Below, in pieces: positions 43,804 through 51,807 of a stretch of DNA of 64,000 bases; position 1 is the stretch's first letter, and each line of letters opens with the position of its first letter. A program made the translations under genes and the position numbers. The notes beneath the pieces were generated by a model. It saw only the letters and a list, made by a program, of their open reading frames with translations. It did no database searches and was not told the origin of the DNA. Origin of the DNA: Parvularcula sp038749595 (GTDB lineage: Bacteria > Pseudomonadota > Alphaproteobacteria > Caulobacterales > Parvularculaceae); contig JBCDHW010000001.1 of assembly GCA_038749595.1 (NCBI GenBank), positions 372,001 through 436,000 on the forward strand. The letters run 5' to 3'.

Positions 43804-44781
43804 ATGGCTTTTCAACTTATCCCGTCCGGCACCAAGATCGATTTCGTTCAGTATCGGTCGATCGCCCAAGGCATTTCGGCGCTCCTCATCATCGGTTCGA
43901 TCGCGGCGTTTTTCACCATCGGTCTCAACTTCGGGATCGACTTTCGCGGCGGCGTCACCGTTGAGGTTGGCCCCGGGGAGGGTGAGGCGTTCACGAGACA
44001 AAGCCTGACCGACGCGCGATCAGCGATCGAGAAGCTCGACCTGGGACAGGTCCAGGTGCAAAACATTTCAACACCTGGCGGAGAGCAGGGGATCGTTGCT
44101 ATCATTGAGGCTGTTACAGGCACCGATGATGATGATCAGCGTCAAAACGAAGTCGCGACCCAAGTCCAAAATACCCTGCGCGAAGCTCTTGGCGATACGA
44201 TCAGTATACGCCGGGTCGATGTGGTGGGACCAACAGTCTCCGGCGAATTGGTGCAAGCGGGCGTCACCGCTCTCCTGGTCGCGATCGGCTTGATGCTGGC
44301 CTACATTTGGTTCCGGTTTGAGTGGCAGTTTTCGATTGGCGCTATCCTCGCGCTAACCCACGACGTGATCCTGACGATTGGCGTCTTTACGGTTACCCAG
44401 TTGGAGTTCTCCCTGGCGATCATCGCCGCGCTGCTCACGATTATCGGCTACTCGATGAACGACACCGTGGTGATTTACGACCGGATCCGTGAAAACTTGC
44501 GCAAGTTCAAGAAGATGGACCTGAAGGACGTGATCAATCTTTCGGTCAACCAAACCCTCGGCCGGACAATCATGACGTCGTTGACGACGCTCCTCGCCGT
44601 CGTGTCACTGTTCGTTTTTGGCGGCGATGTTCTGCGCGGGTTCAGCTTCGCGCTGATCTGGGGCGTGATCGTCGGGACATACTCGACCGTCTACATCGCC
44701 TCACCGCTGCTGCTTTCAACAGGTGTGAAGCGGGACTGGTCGGAGAACCGCGCGCCGGATTTGGCTGAAGCGCGGCCGTGA
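43804..44781 (+). CDS. secF: Protein translocase subunit SecF
   Basis: SecF completes the SecDF motor. The 325-residue protein shows NFGIDFRGGVTVEV at the periplasmic P1 region, the helix pair ALTHDVILTIGVF and TIIGYSMNDTVVIYDRIRENL, which is the proton-relay signature, and a final helix cluster. It follows secD by 12 bases and its stop overlaps the next gene by 4 bases (GTGA), showing coupled translation into the NDUFAF6-like gene. Confidence 0.97.
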   Translation: MAFQLIPSGTKIDFVQYRSIAQGISALLIIGSIAAFFTIGLNFGIDFRGGVTVEVGPGEGEAFTRQSLTDARSAIEKLDLGQVQVQNISTPGGEQGIVAIIEAVTGTDDDDQRQNEVATQVQNTLREALGDTISIRRVDVVGPTVSGELVQAGVTALLVAIGLMLAYIWFRFEWQFSIGAILALTHDVILTIGVFTVTQLEFSLAIIAALLTIIGYSMNDTVVIYDRIRENLRKFKKMDLKDVINLSVNQTLGRTIMTSLTTLLAVVSLFVFGGDVLRGFSFALIWGVIVGTYSTVYIASPLLLSTGVKRDWSENRAPDLAEARP

Positions 44782-45560
44782 ACCCAAGCCGATTTGCGCC
44801 GCTTTCGCGGATTTCGGCTGAATATCTTTTGGATGAAGTCGCCAAGGTCGAGCCCGATTGGCTCCTCGTCCTTCCCTATGTCGACGATGCGCGCCGCGCA
44901 GCGTGGCTCACGGCGTGTGCATTCGCGGCAGAGTTGATCAGCGTTTCCGCGCGCGTTTCTGCGCCGCTACCGGGCCAAATCCGTCTTCAATGGTGGCGCG
45001 ATGCCCTCGAAGAACTCCGCTTAGGCGCTGAGCCGCGCCGTCATCCGGTGGTCGACGCCATGGCTGAGACGCAGCTTGTATCCTCAACCGGTGCCCCAAC
45101 GATCAACGCGATGATCGACGCGATGGAGGGATTTCTCGCCCCTGGTGAAGACCGCACGATCGACGGCGCTATCGCGTCTCGCTTGGGCTTTTACGGCGCT
45201 CTTGCGAGCCTCCTTTCTGGATCGCCTTCTCCCCCTGTCGTGGGCGAAGCGTTGGCGCTGCATGCACTTAACCGCGTTTCGGCCGCCTCTGGCGCGGTGC
45301 CGAAAGAAGGCGGCGTTGAGACCCCAGCCGGGCGGTTTGCGAGGGCTCTCGCCGTGAAGCCCGACCTCGCATCTAAGCTAGCCGAATGCATCGCCGCATA
45401 CCGTGCCTCGACGAACCGTCAGCCGCCAGAAAGTTGCGAGCATCTGGTCCAACTACCCCTGGCATTGGTCCGTACACGGCGGGGCGCTGCTTATCCTATT
45501 CGCCAGCCTTTGCTGCAGCGGCTCGTCATCCTTCGGTCGGTCCTAACCGGGAAGATCTAA
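44778..45560 (+). CDS. Squalene/phytoene synthase-fold protein, NDUFAF6-like
   Basis: The 260-residue protein has the trans-isoprenyl synthase fold but lacks both catalytic aspartate-rich motifs. In place of DxxxD it reads FAAELISV, and the segment GQIRLQWWRDALEEL matches the alphaproteobacterial and mitochondrial NDUFAF6 group, whose eukaryotic member assists complex I assembly. It is therefore unlikely to make squalene or phytoene. GTG start overlapping secF by 4 bases. The secF / NDUFAF6-like order recurs in alphaproteobacteria. It converges with the endonuclease III-like gene with a 4-base overlap. Confidence 0.82.
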   Translation: MNPSRFAPLSRISAEYLLDEVAKVEPDWLLVLPYVDDARRAAWLTACAFAAELISVSARVSAPLPGQIRLQWWRDALEELRLGAEPRRHPVVDAMAETQLVSSTGAPTINAMIDAMEGFLAPGEDRTIDGAIASRLGFYGALASLLSGSPSPPVVGEALALHALNRVSAASGAVPKEGGVETPAGRFARALAVKPDLASKLAECIAAYRASTNRQPPESCEHLVQLPLALVRTRRGAAYPIRQPLLQRLVILRSVLTGKI

Positions 45561-46318
45561 GCCGACGCCCGCTGCTCGGCCCACCGTTTGCCAAATGGGA
45601 AGGCGACCACCTCAGCACTTTTTGCTTCTATGCTCTGCGCACTCGGGCAGAGGCTAGCGAGCGGGCACGCATGACACTCTGGCTTACCTTGGTGACAAAA
45701 CCTGTCGGCAACCCGGCTCAGGCCTTGGCTCAGATGCGCAAAGTCGGACGAACGCCAATCAAGCGGCGACCGCTCGATCAACTGCCGAGGCAGTGCGGAC
45801 AGAGGCGCTCCGGGCTCAACCAATTGCAACCGGCGCAGCGGCCGGGCGACATCTTGGTCCACGGTCAGGGATGTTCTCTCGGCCCCTGCGAAGGCGAGAA
45901 CGGACAACGCAATGTCTTCGGTCACGCGCGGCAGCCGGGTCAGAAAGCGCACCGCTTGATCAGGCTCCCACCGGTCGAGGCCGTCGAGAGAAAGGCTGCC
46001 AAACGCGGCGTCGACTGCCTTGAGAATGTCGGGAATCGCTGCGGCTTTCAGCGCTGCCGCAGGCAGGCCGATCATCTCCCGTTGGAGTGCACCGGGATGG
46101 CTGTCCCTAAGGTCGGTCAACCGAGGGAACGCCTTGCGCAGCCGCCGGTAGCTGGCCATGGCGCTCGACGCAGCCAAACCGTGGGCCACAACGCCAAAGA
46201 GCAATTGCTCCATGGGCGGCAGACGTCGATCTCCCTGTTTTCTTGGGAAAAGCTGCTGAACCCGCTCAAGGATTTCCGGGAGGCGGTTGTCGACGGCGAA
46301 TGTAAGAGGCGCTTGCAT
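45557..46318 (-). CDS. Endonuclease III-like DNA glycosylase with Lys-to-Asp change
   Basis: The 253-residue protein has the HhH-GPD fold and a perfect [4Fe-4S] cluster motif at the C-terminus, C208-X6-C215-X2-C218-X5-C224, as in endonuclease III and MutY. The helix-hairpin-helix reads LTRLPRVTEDIALSVL; at the position of the endonuclease III catalytic Lys (LPGVGRK) is Asp 135, while the catalytic Asp (VDQD, Asp 154) remains. Such a protein should act at most as a monofunctional glycosylase, without lyase activity. I chose ATG 46318 because the family fold begins there and the longer frame to 46354 runs over an SOS box. That box (46335-46349) makes LexA control likely. It is convergent with the NDUFAF6-like gene. 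Confidence 0.82.
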   Translation of the reverse strand: MQAPLTFAVDNRLPEILERVQQLFPRKQGDRRLPPMEQLLFGVVAHGLAASSAMASYRRLRKAFPRLTDLRDSHPGALQREMIGLPAAALKAAAIPDILKAVDAAFGSLSLDGLDRWEPDQAVRFLTRLPRVTEDIALSVLAFAGAERTSLTVDQDVARPLRRLQLVEPGAPLSALPRQLIERSPLDWRSSDFAHLSQGLSRVADRFCHQGKPECHACPLASLCPSAQSIEAKSAEVVAFPFGKRWAEQRASA

Positions 46319-46334
46319 GCCCTGTTCTCTAATG

Positions 46335-46349
46335 GAACAGAAACAGAAC
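46335..46349 (-). promoter_or_regulatory. SOS box (LexA operator) of the endonuclease III-like gene
   Basis: On the minus strand this reads GTTCTGTTTCTGTTC, a perfect GTTC-N7-GTTC alphaproteobacterial LexA site, 17 bases before the ATG at 46318. A further GTTC at 46324-46327 on the plus strand and a one-mismatch site at 46359-46373 (GTTT-N7-GTTC) lie beside it. Confidence 0.8.
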
Positions 46350-46358
46350 ATCAAGCAT

Positions 46359-46373
46359 GTTTCTGCAATGTTC
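46359..46373 (+). promoter_or_regulatory. Possible second LexA site (one mismatch)
   Basis: GTTTCTGCAATGTTC matches GTTC-N7-GTTC in seven of eight fixed positions, ten bases from the perfect site. Two nearby sites would favour cooperative or tight repression, but this one alone is not convincing. Confidence 0.4.
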
Positions 46374-46414
46374 TCATCTGAGTCGCAACCGCTTGAAGCC
46401 CGTTTATGGAAACA

Positions 46415-47806
46415 TCAGGCCGCGACCCGCGGTCCCTCAAGCCACGCAGCCAGATCCGCGAGCGCGCGGGTGGTCATCGCTTTCTTCCGGGCGCGCCCCT
46501 TTTCTTTTCCGCGGAGACGGTTGCCGTCGGCATCGCGGCTGGGCGTCTGGATCTCTGGGAAGAGCCCGAAATTGACATTCATCGGCTGGAAACTGCCCTT
46601 ACCGCCGTCGAGATGACCAGCGGTGATGTGGTGGTGCAAAGCGCCGAGCGCCGTCGTCCTAGGCGGCAGTTGGCGCTCCGTACCAAGAGCTTCGCTAGCG
46701 GCGAGCCGACCGGTCAGCAAACCGATCGCTGCGCTTTCGAGATAGCCTTCGACCCCGGTGATTTGCCCAGCGAACCGAATTTGTGGGCGAGAGCGGAGCC
46801 GCATTTCCTCATCAAGGAGGCGCGGGGCATTGATGAAGGTATTCCGATGGATCCCGCCAAGGCGGGCAAAGCGCGCGCTTTCGAGACCAGGGATCATTTT
46901 AAGAACCTCAGCCTGCGCACCATATTTCAGTTTCGTCTGGAAGCCGACCATATTGTACAGTGTACCGAGCGCATTATCCTGGCGCAGCTGCACCACCGCG
47001 TGGGGTTTGACATCAGGCTGGTGCGGGTTGGTCAGGCCTACTGGTTTCATCGGACCATAGCGTAGGGTATCGCGCCCACGCCGTGCCATCTCTTCGATGG
47101 GAAGACAGCCGTCAAAATATTGAGTCGATTTCTCCCACTCTTTGAAATCTGTCTTCTCACCTTCCAGGATAGCATCGAGAAGAGCATTATACTGATGTTC
47201 ATCAAGGGGTAGATTAATATAGTCTTTTCCCGTCCCGCCGGGACCGGGTTTGTCGTAGCGCGATTGGAACCACGCTTTTTCGAAATTAATGCTCTCTTTG
47301 TAGACGATGGGTGCAATCGCGTCGAAGAACGCGAGGGAGTCTTCGCCGGTTTCGGTCAAGATTTCAGCGGCGAGGCTTTCCGAGGTCAAAGGGCCTGTTG
47401 CGATAATGGTGGGTCCCCAATCGGTTGGGGGAAGAGCGGTCATCTCTTCACGGACGATTGTGATGTTTGGGTGGGCCTTAAGCGCTTGCGTGACTGCTTC
47501 GGCGAAGCCATCACGGTCAACGGCAAGCGCACCGCCCGCGGGCAGTTTGTGCGCGTCCGCCTTCGCCAGGATCAACGATCCGCACCGGCGCATTTCTTCG
47601 TGCAAAAGGCCGACTGCGTTGTATTCGTGATCGTCCGAGCGGAACGAGTTGGAGCAGACGAGCTCAGCACACTGATCGGTCTGATGCGCCTCTGTCGGAC
47701 GGACGCCGCGCATCTCGTGGAGCGTGACCGTCGCGCCAGCCTCGGCGGCTTGCCATGCGGCCTCTGAGCCAGCCAGGCCGGCACCGATGATATGAATATC
47801 CGTCAT
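46415..47806 (-). CDS. trmFO: Methylenetetrahydrofolate--tRNA-(uracil-5-)-methyltransferase TrmFO
   Basis: TrmFO uses methylenetetrahydrofolate and FADH2 to form 5-methyluridine at position 54 of the tRNA T-loop, replacing the SAM-dependent TrmA. The 463-residue protein has the FAD-binding start IHIIGAGLAGSEAAWQ, the family segments TDQCAELVCSNSFRSDD and INLPLDEHQYNAL, MKPVGLTNP, and the conserved RFAGQITGVEGYLESAAIGL near the C-terminus. Length is normal. It is leftward, upstream of the endonuclease III-like gene by about 96 bases that hold the SOS box, so the two are likely separate units. Confidence 0.96.
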   Translation of the reverse strand: MTDIHIIGAGLAGSEAAWQAAEAGATVTLHEMRGVRPTEAHQTDQCAELVCSNSFRSDDHEYNAVGLLHEEMRRCGSLILAKADAHKLPAGGALAVDRDGFAEAVTQALKAHPNITIVREEMTALPPTDWGPTIIATGPLTSESLAAEILTETGEDSLAFFDAIAPIVYKESINFEKAWFQSRYDKPGPGGTGKDYINLPLDEHQYNALLDAILEGEKTDFKEWEKSTQYFDGCLPIEEMARRGRDTLRYGPMKPVGLTNPHQPDVKPHAVVQLRQDNALGTLYNMVGFQTKLKYGAQAEVLKMIPGLESARFARLGGIHRNTFINAPRLLDEEMRLRSRPQIRFAGQITGVEGYLESAAIGLLTGRLAASEALGTERQLPPRTTALGALHHHITAGHLDGGKGSFQPMNVNFGLFPEIQTPSRDADGNRLRGKEKGRARKKAMTTRALADLAAWLEGPRVAA

Positions 47807-47850
47807 GCCTGACGGTTAGCTTACCTGTATCCTGGCCAGCAAGGGCTTCG

Positions 47851-47873
47851 AAAAAGCCGCGCGTCGCAGGGCT
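47851..47873 (-). terminator. Possible terminator after the second VPxPA gene
   Basis: On the minus strand AGCC...GGCT with an inner GCG-ACG-CGC stem and a small bulge runs into TTTTT. The stem is imperfect, so this is a moderate candidate. It also lies before trmFO, which is transcribed in the same direction. Confidence 0.5.
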
Positions 47874-48524
47874 CTAGGCTTTTTTGCGCTTGCGGCTGAA
47901 CCAGGTGGCCAGGCCCCCGGCGAACAAAAGTCCGGCTGCCGGAACAGGCACTTCGCTGCTGTCGGTGGGATCGAGGTTTGCGAAAAGCGCGTCGTCGAGA
48001 CCGAAGCCTTCGCTGAGCGCTACGCCCGCGACGCGGAATGTATCGAAGGGATCGTCAGAGAGCACACCGAAGAAGCCATCGAGGTCAATGCCTGGATTGA
48101 CCGTTTGGCCCGCGACTTCAAACACGCTGCGCTGCGCAGAATCGTTGATCCGTGCCCAGTTGCCGCCAAACGCGTGGACCGACGACGTAAACGCGATTTC
48201 GACCACTTCGTTGGGCAGGACGGTGCCGACGAGGGCGTTTGAATTGAACGGGTTGTTCACAGCGACTGGCGTGCCGGTGTCGATGAGGTTGAAAAGGGGA
48301 CCACGGAGGATACCGCTGTACCCAACGCTGAAGCCATCGAAATGCACGGCTTGGTCGGCGAAATAGGTATCGATCAACAGGCCTTCGAAATTCTCTTCGA
48401 CGAGGCTGCCGCCAAGGGCAGCCACAAAGGCGTCGCGATCGGTGAAGATCGTCAGTGATGCGTGAGCCTGTGCGCCAACGAGGGCGGCAAGGCCAGCGGT
48501 CGCGGATAAAAGTGCGTTCTTCAC
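47874..48524 (-). CDS. VPxPA-type (PEP-CTERM-like) sorting-signal protein
   Basis: The 216-residue protein has a signal peptide (LLSATAGLAALVGAQAHA), a beta-rich body (LTIFTDRDAFVAALGG, HFDGFSVGYSGIL, VVEIAFTSSVHAFGG), and a C-terminal sorting signal EVPVPAAGLLFAGG, hydrophobic helix, and basic tail RKRKKA. The body resembles the PEP-CTERM proteins that carry a fibronectin- or lectin-like beta sandwich. GTG start at 48524, with GGGGG at 5-base spacing. It shares the sorting-signal class with the gene at 31580 but not the body sequence. The exosortase lies outside the window. Confidence 0.86.
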   Translation of the reverse strand: MKNALLSATAGLAALVGAQAHASLTIFTDRDAFVAALGGSLVEENFEGLLIDTYFADQAVHFDGFSVGYSGILRGPLFNLIDTGTPVAVNNPFNSNALVGTVLPNEVVEIAFTSSVHAFGGNWARINDSAQRSVFEVAGQTVNPGIDLDGFFGVLSDDPFDTFRVAGVALSEGFGLDDALFANLDPTDSSEVPVPAAGLLFAGGLATWFSRKRKKA

Positions 48525-48672
48525 AAAATCCCCCAGATGTTGCGGGTCGCGCTTCGTTAACGAGTCCCTAACAGAAATGGTTGATTTCGGCAACGAATTT
48601 ATCGCGGGTAAGTTGTGCGCGCTGTTCTTTCATGAGTTGTGCGAAGAATTGATCCGTTAACTATAAGTTATG

Positions 48673-48879
48673 TTACCGCCCGGGCGCGGTTGCAGGCTTC
48701 ACGTGGATGCTCATTTGCAAGTCTTCGCGGGCCGCGTAGTGAACAACGTGGGTGACTTCCCAGTATTCCCACTTCCCCTCGTGCAAAAAGGCCAAGTGTT
48801 CACCCACCCGAGGCGGCGCTTCAAAGGCATAGGTGTGGGGCTCGCGTTCGGCGATGATGACTTCGATCTCAATGCTCAT
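48673..48879 (-). CDS. Small conserved-looking hypothetical protein
   Basis: A 68-residue protein (MSIEIEVIIAEREPHTYAFE...) that is easily missed because a longer spurious frame covers it. ATG 48879 is preceded by AGGAG at 8-base spacing. The body (PPRVGEHLAFLHEGKWEYWEVTHVVHYA) has the look of a small SH3- or barrel-like fold: a turn-rich sequence with regular beta pattern and a conserved-looking Gly-Glu-His-Leu and Trp-Glu-Tyr-Trp. It stands alone, divergent from the NADP-binding gene. I do not recognise a named family. Confidence 0.65.
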   Translation of the reverse strand: MSIEIEVIIAEREPHTYAFEAPPRVGEHLAFLHEGKWEYWEVTHVVHYAAREDLQMSIHVKPATAPGR

Positions 48880-49018
48880 GGCGAATCTCCTGCATGGCTG
48901 AGAACGCAGCCGGTTCTGCCGCTCGGCGCAAGAGCGGGATCTCAGGAACCTGCGCGTAGACACACCGAAGTGCCGCCGATAGCGTTCGCGGTGTTCGTCT
49001 TGAGAAGGTGGCACGACC

Positions 49019-49636
49019 TTGCGGATTGCAATCATTGGCGCGGGAAATGTTGGCCGCGCCCTCGGAACGGTTTGGCACCGATCGGGCCACGATGTTGTTT
49101 GGTGCGTCCGCGATCCCTCGGCGGAAAAGTACCAGGATTTGCCTGGCGCGCCGCCCAGCACCATTAAGGAGGGCATCGCCGGTGCTGACGTCACCGTGCT
49201 GGCGGTTCCTTGGTCGGCGGTGGGCGAGGCAGCTGCCGCGCTCGGCCCAGACTTTGGCGGCATCCTGATCGATTGCACCAACCCAATCCGCAGCGATTTT
49301 TCGGGGTTGGAAAACCCCGCCGAGGGCTCCGGCGCGGCGCGGGTCAAAGCGCTGTTGCCGAAAGCGCGAATTGTCAAAGCCTTCAACCATGTCGGCGCGG
49401 CGATTATGGCCGACGCTGACTTTGGCAAGGCCCAGGCGCTGAGCCTGGTCTGCTCCAGCGACGAAGCCGCAGCCTCGCTGGTCAAACACTTGTCCGACGA
49501 TATCGGCTTTGACAGTGTCGTCGTCCGCGGGCTCGACCACGCTGCCCACATGGAACACCTCGCGTGGCTGTGGATCAGTCTGGCCATCAAACAACAGCAC
49601 GGCGTCGACTTTGCCTTTGGATTCGTGCGGCGTTAG
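49019..49636 (+). CDS. NADP-binding oxidoreductase (F420-dependent NADP reductase-like)
   Basis: The 205-residue protein has a Rossmann dinucleotide loop at its start (RIAIIGAGNVGRALG) and the fold of the coenzyme F420-dependent NADP oxidoreductase family: VTVLAVPWSAVGEAAAAL, LIDCTNPIRSDF and KAFNHVGAA. Many bacteria without F420 carry such proteins, where the hydride partner is unknown. TTG start at 49019, preceded by AAGGTGG. Cytoplasmic, no signal peptide. Confidence 0.82.
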   Translation: MRIAIIGAGNVGRALGTVWHRSGHDVVWCVRDPSAEKYQDLPGAPPSTIKEGIAGADVTVLAVPWSAVGEAAAALGPDFGGILIDCTNPIRSDFSGLENPAEGSGAARVKALLPKARIVKAFNHVGAAIMADADFGKAQALSLVCSSDEAAASLVKHLSDDIGFDSVVVRGLDHAAHMEHLAWLWISLAIKQQHGVDFAFGFVRR

Positions 49637-49744
49637 CGCAACATCTTGCGCGCAATTGCAGCGACGGGCGTAGGAAACCGTTCAGGTCCGGTGTGGTGAG
49701 GACCTGTGTCCGGGCTGGTTGGGCGGAATGCGGAGACGTTCGGG

Positions 49745-50617
49745 ATGCTCATGGCTGGTTTAGCTTTCGTCGCTGCCGCGGCGTCCTGTGCTGATCATCC
49801 GATGGCGCCGCGTCTCGAAACACTCGCACAATCGGAGTTCGTCATCGCCGACGCCACAGACCGCGAGGCGGTGATGCGGGTGTTGATCACTTGCGCCGAC
49901 GATCCCGACCCCTTTTGGCGCGACACGATCGGCTATTCCGGCCTGTCCGCGATTTTGCGCCGTGATCCGATTGCTCCGGACACGATGCAGTTTCTTACGG
50001 CCCAGGTTCAGTCCGAGATGAAGCGCCGGATCGGAAGCGACACGTTCGCGGCTGCTTTCTTGCCGCTGTACCTCTCAGAGATCATCCGTGTGGATCGTTT
50101 AGACCCGTTTCTGACGCCTGAAGACAGATCGCTCATAGCAGAAACCGTAGCACAGTATCTCGAAGCGATCAGTGATTATCGCGGATTTGTGGAGGGTGAG
50201 GGCTGGCGTCACCAAGTGGCCCATGCCGCCGACGCGGCGCTGCAGCTTGCGCTTAATCCTCTTGCGTCCGACGCAATCCGCGGGCGGTTACGCGATGCGT
50301 TGTTAAACCAGGTGGCGCCGTCCTCGGGCCATTTTTATGTTTTCGGCGAACCCGAAAGGCTCGCGCGTGCCTTTGTCTACAACGTCAATGCCAGCGCACT
50401 TCCCGAGGACGGTATCGTCGGTATGCTCGGGAGTTTGGCCGAGCCGGGGCCGGCCGGTTCGTGGGAGAACGCCTATCAAAGCACGGCGAAGCTGGCGCGG
50501 CTGCACAATACGAAAGCGTTCCTTTCCGCCGTCATCGTCGCGCTGGCCGAACAAGACGACCCCAAATTGAGCGCGCTGCGGGTGGAGGCTCTCTCCGTCC
50601 ACCGGGCGCTCCCTTAG
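49745..50617 (+). CDS. DUF2785 family lipoprotein-like protein
   Basis: The 290-residue protein matches DUF2785 by the segment DYRGFVEGEGWRHQVAHAADAALQLALNP (in two parts, about residues 141-170) in an all-helical HEAT-like fold. The first residues (LMAGLAFVAAAASC) could be a lipoprotein signal with Cys near residue 15, so I prefer ATG 49745 to the earlier start at 49706. No catalytic residues are known for the family. It converges with the TerB-like gene. Confidence 0.72.
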   Translation: MLMAGLAFVAAAASCADHPMAPRLETLAQSEFVIADATDREAVMRVLITCADDPDPFWRDTIGYSGLSAILRRDPIAPDTMQFLTAQVQSEMKRRIGSDTFAAAFLPLYLSEIIRVDRLDPFLTPEDRSLIAETVAQYLEAISDYRGFVEGEGWRHQVAHAADAALQLALNPLASDAIRGRLRDALLNQVAPSSGHFYVFGEPERLARAFVYNVNASALPEDGIVGMLGSLAEPGPAGSWENAYQSTAKLARLHNTKAFLSAVIVALAEQDDPKLSALRVEALSVHRALP

Positions 50618-50620
50618 GTG

Positions 50621-51124
50621 CTAATTCACCAAAGCGATCGCGGCGCGGCTCGCCTGGGCCTGGATGTCTTGGTCGCCGCCTTGGGCTGCGTCGTCGAGCA
50701 TCGCGACGAGATCCTGCCGCTCGTCCAGGGTCAGGTCGTTGCGCAGCCTCTCGGTCAGCAGTTTTAGAGCCCGGTCGTGGTCGAGCTCCTGCCCTGCGGC
50801 CCACTCGGCGTAGGTCATGGCTTCGCTGGCTAAGGTTTCGTTGGCGAGCTCGGCAAAGCGCAACTTGAGCCGGCCGTGGGCCATGGGCCAAGCGTCGGGA
50901 CCGACAACCATTCGGATCAAGGTTGCCGCCGCGGTGACGGGATCGCTGATGGCTGTGATCGGTGACAGGTCGGAGGCCGATGCGCGGTTTTGACGGCGGC
51001 GCGCGCCGCGGAACCGATCGGCCGCGTCGATGACATTGTCTGTCGCTTCTTTGACCATCTTAAAACGCCACCACCACACCGAGGTGGCGATTATAGCAGA
51101 AACGAGCAGGACGAGAATATGCAT
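50621..51124 (-). CDS. Membrane-anchored protein with a TerB-like helical domain
   Basis: The 167-residue protein has one N-terminal transmembrane helix (ILVLLVSAIIATSVWWWRF), a basic linker (GARRRQNR) and a helical C-terminal half (TYAEWAAGQELDHDRALKLLTERLRNDLTLDERQDLVAMLDDAA) that resembles the TerB/DjlA N-terminal helical bundle, acidic and metal-associated in other proteins. Convergent with the DUF2785 gene. The family call is tentative. Confidence 0.6.
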   Translation of the reverse strand: MHILVLLVSAIIATSVWWWRFKMVKEATDNVIDAADRFRGARRRQNRASASDLSPITAISDPVTAAATLIRMVVGPDAWPMAHGRLKLRFAELANETLASEAMTYAEWAAGQELDHDRALKLLTERLRNDLTLDERQDLVAMLDDAAQGGDQDIQAQASRAAIALVN

Positions 51125-51246
51125 GGGCGCACAGTAAAGCCGGTGGGGAGGAGGAGCAATGCGGCGCGGGTTCGCCGCTGTGCCGCGTTCTCGACGGGGC
51201 TTTTTGTGGTGCTAGCGTCGGGTCTCGAAAGAACGAGGAGGGACCT

Positions 51247-51645
51247 ATGAAACGCATCATCACCGCCGCCGCGATGGCTTCACTCATTTTCTCGGCGAGC
51301 GCCTCAGCGCAGACGGCCAAGTTGACCCGCGAGCGCGTGCTCGGCTGTGTCGATGCGCAGGTGTACAACACCCAGTCGATCAAGCGCCAAGGGATGAGCT
51401 TTGTGATCGTCCAGGATGAGGAGCCGCATGTCTTCAACTTTGAAGGCGATGCTATCCGTTTCATCCCGATCGGTACCGCGACGCCCATCGCCCTGGCCGA
51501 AGAGGTGGGGCAGTACAAAACGCTGATCGACAGCATCGAGCGCGCCACCGCCGCGAACCGCCCGCTCACGGTCGACTATACGATGCCCGACCGCAAAGTG
51601 TTCGGTATAACGATCAACTGGGGCGACTTCTGTCCGAGTTCTTAA
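51247..51645 (+). CDS. Small secreted protein of unknown function
   Basis: The 132-residue protein has a clean signal peptide (AAAMASLIFSASASAQ) and a body of about 110 residues of mixed alpha/beta character with two Cys (LGCVDAQ, DFCPSS) that may form a disulfide. GAGGAGGGACCT lies just before the ATG. It resembles no family I can name. It is the last gene before the repeat region at 51.8-52.1 kb. Confidence 0.7.
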   Translation: MKRIITAAAMASLIFSASASAQTAKLTRERVLGCVDAQVYNTQSIKRQGMSFVIVQDEEPHVFNFEGDAIRFIPIGTATPIALAEEVGQYKTLIDSIERATAANRPLTVDYTMPDRKVFGITINWGDFCPSS

Positions 51646-51807
51646 AGCAGGGCATGCGGAGCAATTTCAAGCACACGCCAGTGACGGCGCAGGCTCGTCT
51701 GCGACCGTGAGGAAGGAAGGGGGCGCCGCGCAGCTTGCCGCCGCGGAGGGCTTTTCAGTTCGATGCAGCGGCACGAGGGTTCCCACACCCGCGCATGCGC
51801 GGCGTTT

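Noticed and set aside
45386..46381. 331-codon open frame opposite the endonuclease III-like gene
   Set aside because: The sense protein has a perfect iron-sulfur motif and HhH; the opposite frame has nothing recognisable.
48880..49590. Long leftward frame opposite the NADP-binding gene
   Set aside because: Only its last 68 codons (48673-48879) form a credible gene; the rest is the complement of the Rossmann protein.
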